Assembly (NCBI GenBank): GCA_024734495.1
Contig: JALMQS010000104.1
Location: 1,302,001-1,366,000, forward strand
DNA from: Forficula auricularia
Lineage: Eukaryota > Arthropoda > Insecta > Dermaptera > Forficulidae
Direction of reading: 5' to 3'
DNA: 64,000 nucleotides
Shown: positions 38,940-51,070 of the stretch, piece by piece
Layout of the letters: each line of letters begins with the position of its first letter
How positions within the stretch are numbered: position 1 is the first letter of the stretch
Notes under the pieces: generated by a model
Told to the model about the DNA's origin: nothing
Databases searched by the model: none
Seen by the model: the letters and a program-made list of their open reading frames with translations, nothing else
Made by a program: the position numbers and the translations under genes

Positions 38940-39170
38940 GGCCCAACGCGCGGAAAGGTCTGAAATGGACATTTTTTTGCTTTTTATTGTCATCTCTGAG
39001 TCCGATTTGGTCATCAACAAGACAGAGAAAGAAATTAGAAACTGTCCCATTCGCTCTTGCGACCTCACCTGGACAACGGCCACTGTGCTGACATAGGTGA
39101 CCCCGGAGGTCATAAATTGAGGTCAATTCTTTCAAGTCTAGTCCGATGACCATTGAGGACAAACGATGGT
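38940..39170. promoter_or_regulatory. Candidate regulatory block with nuclear-receptor half-sites
   Basis: Single-copy, GC-richer block. Two exact AGGTCA half-sites (39107-39112 and 39120-39125) are direct repeats 7 bases apart, preceded by AGGTGA at 39095-39100 (6 bases upstream of the first). CACCTG (39066-39071) is an E-box. Open frames on the minus strand (38829-39113, 38845-39162) show no domain I recognise. A hormone-receptor-responsive enhancer is possible. Confidence 0.3.
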
Positions 39171-39276
39171 CTCAATATAGTATACAAGCTATACATGAGT
39201 CAGATACGGGTCAATTTGAATTTATAATGAAAAATAAAAAATATCATATTACAGCCCCTATATTGTAATTTTTAAG

Positions 39277-39560
39277 ACTATTCTTTGAAATGTTAATTTT
39301 ACTTTGTCATACGCAATTGTTGGTGTTTTTTCAAAATATCTCAAAAACTGTTTGTTAAAAAAATTGTGAGTTTGCCACACGACTTTCCCTAAAACCTCAA
39401 TTTCTATGAAATTCTCCTCCAAATTTTAAAACTTTAAATTGGTCCAAGCCAAAAATTCCACAACTAAAGGGGGTAATTCCAGTGTCTATTGGATCAATTC
39501 CCATCTAGTCCTTCTATTCGATATCAAATTTAATCTTAAAATTTCAATGGTCTATGACTT
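39277..39560 (+). repeat. Dispersed repeat Y, copy 1
   Basis: Aligns directly with 40470-40750: GACTATTCTTTGAAAT, TTAATTTTACTTTG.CAT, TTTTCAAAATATCTCAAAAAC, CACGACTTTCCC.AAAACCTC and AAATTGGTCCAA. Its left phrases resemble the left end of element X, so Y is probably a diverged relative. Confidence 0.7.
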
Positions 39561-40027
39561 CCAATAGGCTAGATTATAGTTATTGAAGTTAGTTTATAGA
39601 AATTTTTAATTTGGAGTTTAAAGAGGTTAATAGATTTTGCTTGAAATTAGATTACTCAGATTTGAGGTAAAATTTTTTTTTTTTTTTAATATTTAACATA
39701 TCATTTTCAAGTTAGCTGTTTAGCGACAATACTAGCAAAAAGTTAATGCTAGAGTATATAGATATAGAACATTCAATAATTCATAAGCCCAAAACTTTTT
39801 GCTGCTTATGTACCACTACTAGTCAATCCCGTGCTCGTTTGACACATCTGGCAACACTGTCCGAGCTTGTATATATTTTAACATTGAAATTTCAGATAAA
39901 GGGTGATTTACAAAACAAAAAGCTCTTAATAAGCGATTGAAAGCTGTTGCGACAATGGCTGAAGCGAAAAAACGTCAAAAAAAAGTACTAAAGATAACCC
40001 ACTTTTTAGGTTAAATAAATGCGTTGT

Positions 40028-40029
40028 TC

Positions 40030-40064
<35 letters not shown>
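40028..40064. repeat. Long T homopolymer (~36 bases)
   Basis: An uninterrupted T run, the longest homopolymer in the window. On the minus strand it could be the A tail of a retroposed sequence, but no element was recognised next to it. Confidence 0.9.
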
Positions 40065-40065
<1 letters not shown>

Positions 40066-40469
40066 TGTATATTTTTCATTATACATTTTTCATTATTTAT
40101 TCATTATTATCTCAGAAACTCTGTTGTAACTATGAATTAAAATTTTCTTAAAAAATGTATTAATTTATGCTTAATGTCGGTTTAGTTTTTTATAACAATG
40201 GTAAGAACAGTTTCTATTTAATTATAATTAAATTTGTGTATAAACTTTCCGATATCCCGTATAGTTCAATGTATAAGAGTTTGAAAAACTCTATCTTGGG
40301 AATTTTTTTTTTTTTTTTTTTTTGGCCTCGGAAAATATTTTGGAATTTAATATCTCCGGAAATATATTGTTCATAAATTTCGTTTTGCCACCAATCGATG
40401 CAGAAGTATTTCAATAATAATCTGTCTAAATTTCAAAAAATCTTAAGAAAATCCATATAGTGAAACAAC

Positions 40470-40750
40470 TACCAAGACTATTCTTTGAAATCTTAATTTT
40501 ACTTTGGCATTCGCAGTATAGGGAATTGTTGTTGGGTTTTCAAAATATCTCAAAAACTGTTAAAAAAAATGTGAGTTTGACATACGACTTTCCCCAAAAC
40601 CTCCACTTCTTTGAAATCCATCTCCCAACTTTAACTCTTTAAATTGGTCCAAACCAAAAATGCCACAAGTTAAGGGGCTAATTTGAGTCTATATTGGATA
40701 TATATATACCTTTTATTCGATACTCAATTTAAAATTTCAGTGGTCTATAT
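40470..40750 (+). repeat. Dispersed repeat Y, copy 2
   Basis: See copy 1 at 39277-39560. The two copies are in the same orientation about 1.2 kb apart, so they may reflect a local duplication or two insertions. Confidence 0.7.
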
Positions 40751-40780
40751 AATTTTTTTTTTGGGAGATAATAGCATAAA

Positions 40781-40870
40781 GAGAATCAAAGAGGTTGTCT
40801 TCTGCTTGATGCAAATAGACAAACACATGATGATTCAACTCTCGACAAAACAAAATCTTTTATATTATAG
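40781..40870 (-). repeat. Family 5 tail repeat
   Basis: AGAGGTTGTCTTCTGCTTGATGC followed by AAATAGACAAACAC and later CAACTCTCGACAAAACAAA matches the copies at 1331-1425 and 20110-20275. Confidence 0.65.
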
Positions 40871-41522
40871 TAGGTCGATTAAAAAAAATTCATAAAACCT
40901 AAAAGAGTTGAAGTAAAGGGATCCTTCTCTTTGAACCTAAAAGCTCTAGCCAATGTCTATTCTACCATAAGTTTCAAATTTCGTAGCTCTGTGAGTTAAA
41001 TCAGAGGGGCACACAGGAACAATCAGACATACGGATTTCGGGCCTGGACTTTTTTAGGATCTTGGGACTACAAAATCCGATTTTGGTTTCCTAATTTCGA
41101 TTTTTTTTCTTTTAAGGTTATAGTTGAGTTAAGCTAGAAATGGCAAAAAGGAATACATTTTTATAACCTTTAGTTAGAAGACTTTGAGTTTCGAAGGACA
41201 CAGAATTGGAATGCATTACTTGCATTTAAGTATGTACATAAAATATATAGGTATACCTAATGTTTTAAGTAATAATGTAAAAATGAATCTATGTATAATA
41301 ATAGCAAGAGAGAGTGTCTTCGATAAAACTATCTTTTCATTTTGCTCTGGAATTTCGTGCCCTTCACCCTGAAGACATCGAGTGAGAAATGTTTGCCTAT
41401 CATAACTTTCATTATTGTAAAAGACAGAAATAAAAAATAAGCAAAATCATGTCATTAAAGCCTACAAAAAGTCTAGGTAGTGACCAGCGAATATAATTTA
41501 AGAGATTTAATTATTTTTAAGA

Positions 41523-41575
41523 GTAATTCAAAGAGGGTGAGCTCTGCTTGATGCAAATAAACATAATACACATTT
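41523..41575 (-). repeat. Family 5 tail repeat, short
   Basis: AAAGAGGGTGAGCTCTGCTTG and ATGCAAATAAACATAATA. No ribozyme part is adjacent. Confidence 0.6.
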
Positions 41576-41989
41576 CAAGCATTATAAGTTCCGGTAATTG
41601 AAGAAAAATTGTGATATCTTGAAATGAAACCAGTTTTTTTGAGTTTTTAGGTCTTCTTTTTTTTCTAAACTACAGGAACGTATTAATTAAATTTCATAGA
41701 GATTTTAATTCTAGGGATCTTTTGTATTTACATATTATTTTATAATTAATAAGGAAAAATCTATTTACATTGAATTTCCTTATAATAAATAAATAAATAG
41801 TAATAATGAATTTAATACATTGGCCATCCCGGCAGGCATGTTTTGTTGACTTCTATTGATGAACTATAAAAACTCAAGTACTTAACAGTAGGGCTTTAAT
41901 TTTAAGAAGCTTTCAAGAATAGGCGACGAAAGGATTGCCTATATTCAGGCGTATGGTGCGTCAAGGCTAGAATTTTTAACTAAATCTGA

Positions 41990-42190
41990 CAAATTAGGAA
42001 AGGGGGTACCTTAGGAGAGGTCCCATATTAATTTTGTCAAATTCTTATGATATGATCAATGACAAAATAACGGAAATCTTAAATTCTTATGAGCAAATAA
42101 TGGAAATTATAATAAATAAAATCTTAACACGTTTATTTAAATCCTCGAGAATTTCTCTGTTTATGAATTGAATTTTATTATAGGACATAA
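41990..42190 (+). repeat. Dispersed repeat V, copy 1
   Basis: Inverse counterpart of 49120-49365, sharing GGGGTACCTTAGGAG.GGT, TATGATCAATGACAAAATAAC, GAAATTATAATAAATAAAATC and GAGAATTTCT..TTTATGAATTGAA. No coding capacity. Confidence 0.7.
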
Positions 42191-42820
42191 CTTCATTTAG
42201 TTTAATTTTTTTCATCTAGATACTTTTAACCATTTTCCAAATATTTCAAAAAAAAAAAAACGTCAATTTTTTTGCAACCATAATTTGAATAAAATTAATC
42301 GGGATAGCTAGGAGAAAGAAAAAAAGAAACATTAAATAAAAACTTAAATGACTCAATAAATCTGTCAAAAATATTTGAATTAAAAAAAAAAATCACTAAT
42401 CTTAATAGGAAAAAATAAACATTTTGACATAAATGGATCAGAGAATTTATGAATAGATAGATTGGAAATATCTTCGACAGAAAGAGATGAAACAATGGGA
42501 ATGCGTGATGATTTTTATTTGATTTGTCCTAAAATGGCTCGATTTCGAAATTTTTTTCCATTCGATTTCTTTTTCATCAATCCGAAATATTTTTCTGGAT
42601 CAGTTTCTCACTTCGTGGTCTCACCATCTCCACGCTGTCTGTCTATCCCCCTCGTGGGAACTATTTTTTTTCTATTGAAGAATTTATAAAATTGGTGAAT
42701 TTTTAAAATTTCTCACACTATTAAAATAAATAAATTTGAATTTATTTATTATGTATATGAAAATAATTTGGAGAAAATTGATTAATTTGATTGAATAGGT
42801 TTTGTAAAAATCTATGCGAC
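42191..42820. other. Spacer, no confident gene
   Basis: Overlapping chance frames (42295-42495 minus, 42462-42689 plus). A GC-richer patch at 42600-42660 (CACTTCGTGGTCTCACCATC) has no repeat partner. Confidence 0.35.
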
Positions 42821-42824
42821 TTAA

Positions 42825-43597
42825 GGACGTTCCCTAATATAGCTCAGATGCAGTTCGCTCTTTCCCCTACTCTCACATGCGCAGTAAGGCAAAAATTATT
42901 TCACTGCGTCGTTTCTCAGATCTGGCATTATTGCATTCTTCTGACCTGTTGATTGTTTATTGTTCTAATGTTTTGAAATATTTTCGAGTTTATTTATTTA
43001 TTTTGATTATATATTTTATGTTAAAAATAAAAGAGTTTATGAAAATTGCATTACAAATTATATTTTAAAATGAATAAATATTTATACAAATGAATTAATA
43101 TACTACTACTTATTTGTATTGCGTATTAATAAATGTTTTATTTGTTATAACGATTGACTTTTCATTTACTCTGACCCAAAGTTAATTTATTTCTCAGAGC
43201 TACCCACATGTCTCAGGGCAGTGCGATGTTGCCAAACCAGGAGGGAGAGAATGAAAACCATCAAAATACTTAACTTTTAACATTTTTCAGACAAAACGAA
43301 TACCGCTTGATACTATTATTTTAACAGAAAAATATTTGTTATATCTTTAGTTAATGATTATCAGTTTATCAAAATAATTTCAAGAAAATTACGATTGTTA
43401 TTTAATGAAACAGTTGCTTTCACATCAATCGGGATAGAATTTGCGTGTTAAATATGCAAATTTCAATGGTCATTATTTACAAATTTAGTGCCGCAAGAAC
43501 TATCGAAAAAAATTTCTATATATAAAGGACATTTATAATTATGTGTATTCAAAGTTTTAAAAGAATGGCAAGAAAGTCGATTTATTAGGGAATGTCC
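42825..43597. mobile_element. TTAA-flanked non-autonomous DNA transposon (773 bp)
   Basis: TTAA at 42821-42824 and 43598-43601 flank GGACGTTCCCTAATA (left) and TATTAGGGAATGTCC (right), a 15-bp terminal inverted repeat with one mismatch. TTAA duplications are made by piggyBac and Kolobok elements. Inside, a 63-codon frame (42877-43068) has no transposase motif, so the element is non-autonomous. Confidence 0.85.
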
Positions 43598-43601
43598 TTA
43601 A

Positions 43602-43990
43602 GGTGGACCCATGGGTCCCGGGCCCACACCCGGCCTTGACATTTTTTATATGGTGGTATGAAAACTATGAAAAATATTTATTAACTGTAAAAATTAATCT
43701 TTACTTAATATTAGTATTATTATTTTTAATTTAGTATCATTGGAAAGTAAAAATGTATGTGATTGTAGTTTATTTTATTTTTTATTATTAGGACCTTATC
43801 CAGGCCCTATATTTTTTCATTAAAATAACAATATACAAGCACAACACCACAGGGATTGGCGAAATACCAAAAAATAAAACCCATTCTGACTAACTTTTTC
43901 CACTTCATAAAAACATACTTATTCCATAATAAGGGGTCCGCTTTAGATTTTGGGCCCCGGGCCCGAAATTTCATGCTGGAGCTATGAAAG
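43602..43990. repeat. GGGCCC-rich DNA-transposon remnant
   Basis: GGGTCCCGGGCCCACACCCGG (43614) and GGGCCCCGGGCCCGAAATTTC (43953) lie near the two ends of a ~390-bp AT-rich stretch, with GGACCTTATCCAGGCCC between. The layout suggests a decayed MITE or hAT-like element; no ends or duplication are resolved. Confidence 0.4.
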
Positions 43991-44900
43991 TAGAACTGGA
44001 CTGGTAAGTGGAAATATAGTGGATAATTTTGGATATATCAAGAACCCTTCTATTCAACAAAAATATTATTATTATTCATTAAAAATTATTACCTTAAATT
44101 TGACTGGTACATAAGAGTATGGCAATTATCATCAGTCGTACTCTAGTAATGCTCGCCATCGTTCTAACATGTTGAATGATCCACAAAATATCCGTCTAAT
44201 TTATATATTTGTAAAAAACTTACAATTACATAAATAACATAATACATTATTTAAATTCATTTATTCTTGTTATTTAATACTTCCATTAACAAATATTATG
44301 TGAGAACATGATAATACTTATATAATTCTATATTTTTCTTTATAAAAGTTATTTGTTAACTTGATTTATTTGTTTTCTTAGAATTTTAATGAAAATCTAT
44401 TGAAAATTAAGTTGTCTCTTTAGCTTCGCTAAGGATAAAGAAAAAATTGTACTATATCTGACATAATGACTAACCCTGTAAATATATTACCTGTCCGAAA
44501 ATATGGTATACATTTTAATATTTTTTTTGTCCGAAAATATGGTACCTGTACATTTGCGAAAAAAAATCAAATAAAACTAAAATTAAAAATAAAAAAATAT
44601 TAAATTCATTTTATTATCAAAATATATAACTAAATAAAAATATAAAACTATAGATTTGAGCATATTTTTTTTGAAAATTGATGAAATGTTTTTCAAAATA
44701 TCAGGCACCATTATTGAGTTGCTGATAAAATATGGCTTATTTCAATAATATCTTCAGCGCATGCGCATTTCAAAGGATGCTTTTTTCCAACTCTTAAAAG
44801 TGACTGCTTGTCCGAAGTGACTACTCGTCCACCTCATTTGTTGAAACCGTTTCCAAATATGTATAGTTATAATCGGTTATAATGCTACAAAAGGTGTATA
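43991..44900. other. AT-rich spacer
   Basis: A 22-base phrase TTTGTCCGAAAATATGGTA occurs twice (44491-44512 and 44528-44548). Otherwise nothing recognised. Confidence 0.4.
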
Positions 44901-44904
44901 AAGT

Positions 44905-45465
44905 GAAATCAATGAGGTTGTCCTCTGCTTCATACAAATAAACATAATATAAATACATTTATATATATGTTGCAGTAAAAACCCTTTTTTAGTAAGAACT
45001 CCTTCTTAATAGTTAAAACGTGTTCCACTGAATACCTTTGTAGCAACTAGATGTTGGTTGAGTTTGTTTCAAATGTCTAGAATCTTCATTTTTGAACTTC
45101 TGCCACATTTTGGGTGTTTATTTTCAAAAAATTTTAAACGAAAATGTCAAAAATTACTTTCTTTACAACTTTACTTCTAATTTTTGACATTTTCGTTTAA
45201 AATTTTTTGAAAATAAACACCCAAAATGAGGCGGAAGATCAAAAATGAAGATTCTAGACCTTTGAAACAAACTCAACAAACATCAGTAAACTCTAGTTGC
45301 CACAAAGGTATTCAGTGAAACGCTTTTTAACTAGTAAGAACGCGTTCTTACTAAAAATCGGGTTTTTACTGCAATATATACATTTATATACCCAATATAA
45401 ATATGTATTTATTGATGCATATAATTTGGTCTGATCTTCATCATCAGTCTTTTTAATTAGAAATA
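44905..45465 (-). mobile_element. Family 5 hammerhead repeat with MITE insert, copy 1
   Basis: On the minus strand: decayed hammerhead (CTGATGA at 45447-45441, then TGAAGATCA), AAATTATATGCATCAATAAATAC, an internal MITE (44972-45372), and the family 5 tail ending GCAGAGGACAACCTCATTGAT. The same composite, with the MITE in the same place, occurs at 53583-54105, so the composite itself was copied. Confidence 0.72.
44972..45372. mobile_element. MITE with GCAGTAAAAACCC ends
   Basis: GCAGTAAAAACCC at the left and GGGTTTTTACTGC at the right, with AGTAAGAAC / GTTCTTACT just inside. The interior is a second inverted repeat (45055-45175 and 45176-45290) sharing AAATGTCAAAAATTAC and TTTAAACGAAAAT. Related elements are at 53642-54025, 13700-13868 and inside 12565-13690. 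Confidence 0.8.
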
Positions 45466-46570
45466 TTTTATCTTTTATTTCTCATGTTGTCATTTACCCG
45501 ATTGGATATATAAAAATTCGTTTTGTTGTTATAGCAAGCTAGCCACACAAACGATTATCGCGGGCAAAAAATATTTTCAAGTACACAAAATGTTCTAATA
45601 GCAAGTACCTTTTTTAAATTGTCAAATCTTCAGGAGCTAGATATTCTAGTTGTCATTTGAATAAACAGTAAATCTATAATTGCAGCGATACACAATCCTA
45701 GAATGCGTTAAAATCGCACTGTTAGAATCGCAGCGCATTACAATGTGTACTAGTAATATTCCAATTAAATTCATAATAATATTGCCAGATGTATCGTGAC
45801 AGCCAATTATAATGACCACCTTATTGATTTCTTCTGGAGAGATGGCCCAGCCCGACTTTTTTCAGCGTTGATCTTCTATATAATATTTTACACAGTAGCC
45901 TATATTCCCAGTCAAATATTTATTTTTCTTGACCATGGCGTTTTCCTGCCTATTTATTTATTTTTTATTCCTTGACTATTGCAATTTCCTGTCTACTTAT
46001 TTATTTATCTGTTTTTTAAATTATTTATTTTTAAATAATTTAACAACAATTACTTCAAACCCAGTGACATATTCTAACTATTTATTTTTTGTTTTATTTA
46101 TTTGATTATTTATTTATTCTTCCCGGTGTATTTATTTTTATTAATTAGACGACATGGGGTATTTTTTTTTTCTTGTTATTATTATTATTTTACTCTTGGT
46201 CGCGGTATACTAAGGTTTCACACCGTTCTGCTGTGGCCACACCCTGAGCCACTCAACCTGAGTGGGAGGATCGGAGGGCTATAAGGGGAGATGTGGAGGC
46301 CCTTAAAAAAAATATTATGCTATTTGTATACATTTAGATATGCATCTATTTAAAAGATAAATGAAAAATTTATCTAGTCCCTAGTGATCTTCGAAAATGG
46401 TAATATAAAATTCTATTTACAATTTGTCTGCTATTTCTTCGATTTATATAAAGAAAAAAATAATTATATAAAAATGTTTTAAATTAAAAATAAAAATCTT
46501 ATTATTAAATTAATAAGAGTTGCTTAATTAAAATAGTCATCAGAGAATTGGCTCGAGCCCCTTTGAGCCC
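45466..46570. other. Spacer, no confident gene
   Basis: A GC-richer patch at 46195-46300 (CACACCGTTCTGCTGTGGCC, GAGTGGGAGGATCGGAGGGC) ends in a short A tract and may be the 3' end of a retroposon. Another patch at 45825-45870 (GGAGAGATGGCCCAGCCCG) is unexplained. Confidence 0.35.
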
Positions 46571-47115
46571 AGCAATTTCTACGACAATAGGTAAGTCGGA
46601 AAAAATACACTGGGATCTTTTGAAACAAAAATAAATTTATGTTGAGTAAGGGTTGATTTATGTTGATCAAAGATGTAATACAGTAGATTTAACAAATTTA
46701 AAAAATTAAAATTGATTATAATTTGAATATTTTGTATTCTAAGCTCAACCCAATTCAAAATAGTAAATTATGAAAAATTGAGTTAAATATAGTTTATTTT
46801 AAATAGTAAAATATATTTTATACTTAGAAGATGAGCAGTCACTGGAGAAGTAGGGTGAGTACTGGAGGCCACGGGCTCCTTCACCGGAGAATCCCGGCAA
46901 CCTGGTAAGTTTAGATTGGTATTTATTTTTAATTAAACTCAATTCGATGACAAAATATTAGCCATAATTTTGGGACATATAACATGGGGAATAACGTGCT
47001 CAAGGTTAAAGTATGTTTTTTTTTTTATTATTTTTCATAAAATTAAATTAATAGTTAATAATTTATTTAAGTTTAATATTTTTCATTATATAAAATAGTT
47101 GATTTTGGAGATATA
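46571..47115. other. AT-rich spacer
   Basis: A short GC-richer patch lies at 46855-46910 (GGCCACGGGCTCCTTCACCGG). No repeat partner noted. Confidence 0.35.
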
Positions 47116-47122
47116 GTTTTAG

Positions 47123-47289
47123 CCGAGGGGTGAACCTAATGGAATTAAGTGTACAGGTCTTTGGAATTATGTGGAATTATTTTGGAATTCATTAGAAAAT
47201 GCCCCTACATCTGTTGATTCTTCTATTTGGAAATGAAAGTGAAAGTGGAAGTAGATGTACACGATATTAGGTCGCGGTTCACCCCTCGG
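47123..47289. mobile_element. CCGAGGGGTGAACC-type MITE, copy 3 (167 bp, 6-bp duplication)
   Basis: CCGAGGGGTGAACC at the left and GGTTCACCCCTCGG at the right are perfect inverted ends; the right also has GATATTAGGTCGC. TTTTAG at 47117-47122 and 47290-47295 is a 6-bp duplication. The interior has only GTGGAATTA-like remnants of the minisatellite seen in copies 1 and 2. Confidence 0.87.
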
Positions 47290-47691
47290 TTTTAGCTTAA
47301 GGGGATCGCTGAAGAAAAAATACCAAATTATAGAAATTTGTGCACAGCGTACCGAGTCTTGGAAACGTTTTCACTTTCTCTTCCAATTAATAATTAAAAA
47401 TATTAATTTTCTATACAAAATTGATTAAAACTTTTTAAGCACTATACATATATAAGTGACTTTATGAACATATTAGTAGATAAAAATAAAATAAATTAAT
47501 ATTTTCTCCAAAATTGTTCGAAACTTTGTAAATGATTGTTTAAACAATATTATTATATTATTATTATTGTATTAATCAAAAAGTAAAAAAAAAAATACTA
47601 ACATTTTCCTAAAAGAGACGGAAATTTTTTAATTCCAATAATAATTAATAAAATACCCCATGTATCAAAATTTATAGTTAAAAAGCAGTGG

Positions 47692-47780
47692 CGTGACTTT
47701 CATGGATGCTGTGGATGCGGAGCATCCCTAAAATTTCAAGCATTTTGAGTATTTTCATAGGAATATTAGATCGACTTCAA
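47692..47780 (+). repeat. Transposon end CAGTGGCGTGAC
   Basis: CAGTGGCGTGACTTTCATGG and GCGGAGCATCCCTAAAATTTC have the look of a DNA-transposon 5' end, comparable to the CAGGGGCGTAGCC repeats. The other end was not found. Confidence 0.4.
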
Positions 47781-48069
47781 AATTTCAGGAGAATCTTTAA
47801 ATTTTCAAATTATTATCCGTTATTTTAAATATTTCTATAGAAAACAATTTTTGTTTTGAAAAGTATGTATTTTGGTTTTCGAAATGAAATAAAATTGTTG
47901 CATAGTTTCAAGGGGCAATAAAATGAATGATTTTCCGAAAAGGGTGCAGAAAGAAGCTTTGCAGGGGCCTGGTAGATATATCTTCTAGTTTAAACATGTC
48001 AAAAACAAGTCCAGACGAGTTTTAGTCGAATAAAAATTGTTCTCACTGATGGAACTATTAAAATAGTAA

Positions 48070-48400
48070 TAATACAAATAAATTGACACATTGTGGCCAT
48101 CCACTTGACTTTACCATACAGTTCTGGTTGAGTTTAGTACAAGAGCCTAGATTTAAATTTTTTGACCCTACAACCCCCATTTTCCCATTTTGGGCGGTTA
48201 GTTTTTGCATTTTTAGTCTTTTGGTAGCCCACTGATTATGTATACACAATTTAGTTGAATTTGGTCAAAGGGCCTAGATTTTGATTTTTGACCTCCCACC
48301 ACACCCCCCTCCATTTTGGGCTGTTTGTTTTAGAATTTTTAGTGTTCTGGGGGCCTACTGAATATGTATACAAAGTTTGCTCAAATGGCCTTTATTTTTT
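48070..48400. repeat. Element X-type fragment
   Basis: GTGGCCATCCACTTGACTTTACC followed by three imperfect internal units (TTTTGGGCGGTTAG, CCCACTGATTATGTATACA, GGGCCTAGATTTTG). The right half of the element is missing. Confidence 0.65.
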
Positions 48401-48639
48401 GAAAAATAACTAAAATAATTTCATGAAATTTGCAAAAAAAGCGAAAAATAAAGTAAAATTTCAAAACATGAAGGGTACTTTTGCGGACATCATCCCCTGG
48501 TTGAAGAGTCACCAACCGCCAGTGTTAAAAAGAAAAAAATTAAATATTTAATATAAAATTTAATAAAACTTATTAAACACCCTATAATAGACCTTATATG
48601 CACCCGGTATTCAAATTGTAATTCAAAAAGAAAATAATG

Positions 48640-49060
48640 ATGTTTTCACAAAAAAATAAAACCGGCTTCAAAAAAATTAAATGCAACAAATAAAATAATA
48701 ATAAGTTAAAAATAAAATAAAATACACTAAAAGTATAAAATAATTATCTAATTTAGTTACCACTAAACGACGAAAAAAATATTATTATGAAATTAATTTT
48801 TTGAAGTCGGTGCCAAACAAACTATACCCGCCAAACGTTCTAAGTAAGATCCGTCGAGTGCGTTTCATAAAATGTATATGTTTGGCACCGACTTCAAAAA
48901 GTAATTTCATGTTAATATTTCGTCGTTTAGTTGTAACTAAATTAGATAATTATTTTATATCTTTCAGTGTATTTTATTTTATTTTTAAGTTATTATTATT
49001 TTATTTGTTGCATTTAATTTTTTTGAAGTCGGTTTTATTTTTTTTATAAATAATATTTTT
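48640..49060. mobile_element. Palindromic MITE Z, copy 2
   Basis: AAATAAAACCGGCTTCAAAA at the left and TTTTGAAGTCGGTTTTATTT at the right, with arms that pair over most of their length (AATTATCTAATTTAGTTAC and GTAACTAAATTAGATAATT). The centre carries CCGCCAAACGTTCTAAG, absent from copy 1. Confidence 0.8.
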
Positions 49061-49119
49061 CTTTTTCTCTTTTTAATGATGTTATTAATAATGACTTAAT
49101 ATAATACTTTGCATGCATC

Positions 49120-49365
49120 TCTTAAGAGAAAGCGTCGGGCGAATGAATCAGAAAATGATAATAAAATTCAATTCATAAATATAGAAATTCTCTCGAAACG
49201 TTTGCGGGTTTTAAATGTATGTTTAAAGATTTTATTTATTATAATTTCGATTATTTGGTCATAAGAATTAGAGATTTACGTTATTTTGTCATTGATCATA
49301 TCTTCAGAACTTGACCAAATAATTATGGTACCACCCCTAAGGTACCCACTTTCCAATAAAAAAAA
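49120..49365 (-). repeat. Dispersed repeat V, copy 2
   Basis: The inverse of 41990-42190. On the plus strand ATTCTCTCGAAACGTTTGCG (49189-49208) resembles the 3' half of a hammerhead (stem II end plus GAAACGT), but no CTGA core is present. Confidence 0.65.
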
Positions 49366-49465
49366 ATCATTAAATGGGCTCATAAACAAAGAAGTTATGC
49401 CTGAACAAACATATAAAAAAAATCAGTTGAATTGAGAACCTCCTCCTTTTTTGAAGTCGGTTAAC

Positions 49466-50608
49466 AAGAAAAAATTAATATTTTTCCCAAAATAAATCTA
49501 AGCTTTTTAGACAGCTTATAAGAGACAATTAAACTTAAACACTCTGTATTGATAATCAATAATTTGCGAGCTATTTGTTTTTATCAATTAAAAGTCCATT
49601 TCTACATATCTTTTCAATTTCTTTATTTTATCAAAAAACATTGGAATGATTTTTTCCATGAATTCGATAGAGATAAAAACCTCAGCCAATTTATCAAATT
49701 TCTTTTCAATTGCAAGTGAGCCTTCCTGAGTGCAAGTTCCATTCTCTTGTTTATTATAAGTGGATATTCGGTATTTTCCAGAGTATCTAGGCAGAAATAG
49801 AGTAAGTAAATAGTCTCTTTAAGACTTTCTCTTTCTATATATTGCTATAATATTTTAACTAACTAAGAAATCGAGTTTTTTATTAATTTTAAGTGTTAAG
49901 TAATGAAATTAAATAATAATTTACTCATGTATGGATTATTTTTACTCAAGATTTCAAAAGAATACTTTATTGAAGGTAAAATAAAAAACTTTTTGATGTC
50001 TAGGTACGCTCTCTAATACATTTAAATACACAATAATATCAAAAACTATTTAAAATGTATTACTTGAAAAACATGCCATGGCTACAAGTGAAAAACAAAG
50101 AAATTTAAGAAAAAATTATAACTTTTTCATTGTTTGGTATTCTCTCCGTAATTAACAAACGAGCAGATACTTCTCTTTAAAATTAATTCAAAATATATTA
50201 TTTTTTACAAATATTATTATTTTTGAAAATGATCTGTACACATGGCTGTAATTTTGTTTGAGACTAATATTTTCGAAAAGAATATCTTTATTTTCAGTTT
50301 AATCTGAATTCTTGAGTAAAGCTTCATTAAATTTTATTTGAAATGATCTTATTTAACTGAAGAAAACAAAAGCAGATCTTCCAAAACTGTTTTCAAATCT
50401 TTTGATGAACACTGTAAATTAATCAAATAATTATTTTAACTTTTTTCCAAATTTGTTCATTGATATATAAATTTTTTTATGTTTTTATTTGTGTTTTGAA
50501 ATCGAATTATCTTCAACTTATTATTCAGAATTTTTAATATAATAATAAAATTTAAATTTTAAAATACAATTAATTCCAAGACTTCCATGAAATATTTCGG
50601 TATATAAA
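49466..50608. other. AT-rich spacer
   Basis: No gene or repeat partner recognised. The short ACCTCCTCCTTTTTTGAAGTC repeat lies just before it (49430-49462). Confidence 0.4.
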
Positions 50609-50717
50609 ATTTATTATAAGATTCTTCTAAAATTTAAGTGACTTAATTATAATAAAGGTTTTTTTAGTCACAACTGATAAAATACAATTTAGTAAATAAT
50701 TATTATTTATTTTATTG

Positions 50718-50768
50718 ATTCACCAAACAGTTTCTGTCAATGTCTGGTTCACCATCTTCGTGAAAAAT
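50718..50768 (-). ncRNA. Hammerhead remnant G-minus
   Basis: On the minus strand the 5' core is reduced to CGAAGA, stem II is GGTG/..GACA with a long loop, then GAAACTGTT and TGGTGAAT. The same layout as 22671-22721, but the first core bases are lost. Inactive. Confidence 0.65.
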
Positions 50769-51070
50769 TAAAAATAAAAATGAAACATTCCGTACTTTTA
50801 AACAACTACACAATACAAAAATATAGAAGTCGGATTTAAGATACAATTTCGTTCTATTCGTTCTATCGTAGATCCTAGTCACGATACGTGTTTTTTATGA
50901 ATTATTGCTATATATGATTATTGCAATGTGTGAAATATATGTTAATAAGTTAAGGATTAATATGTATGACAGTGACACGCAGTTCTTAAACGAAATGGCA
51001 AATCAAACTTCTATATTTTTGTGGCGGTAGATTGTTTAAAAAATTTACGAAATGTTTCATTTTCCATTTT

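Noticed and set aside
45441..45447. CTGATGA at 45.44 kb as an active ribozyme
   Set aside because: Recognisable by descent, but GAAA and the ACTATAGT palindrome are lost, so it is listed only as part of a decayed repeat.
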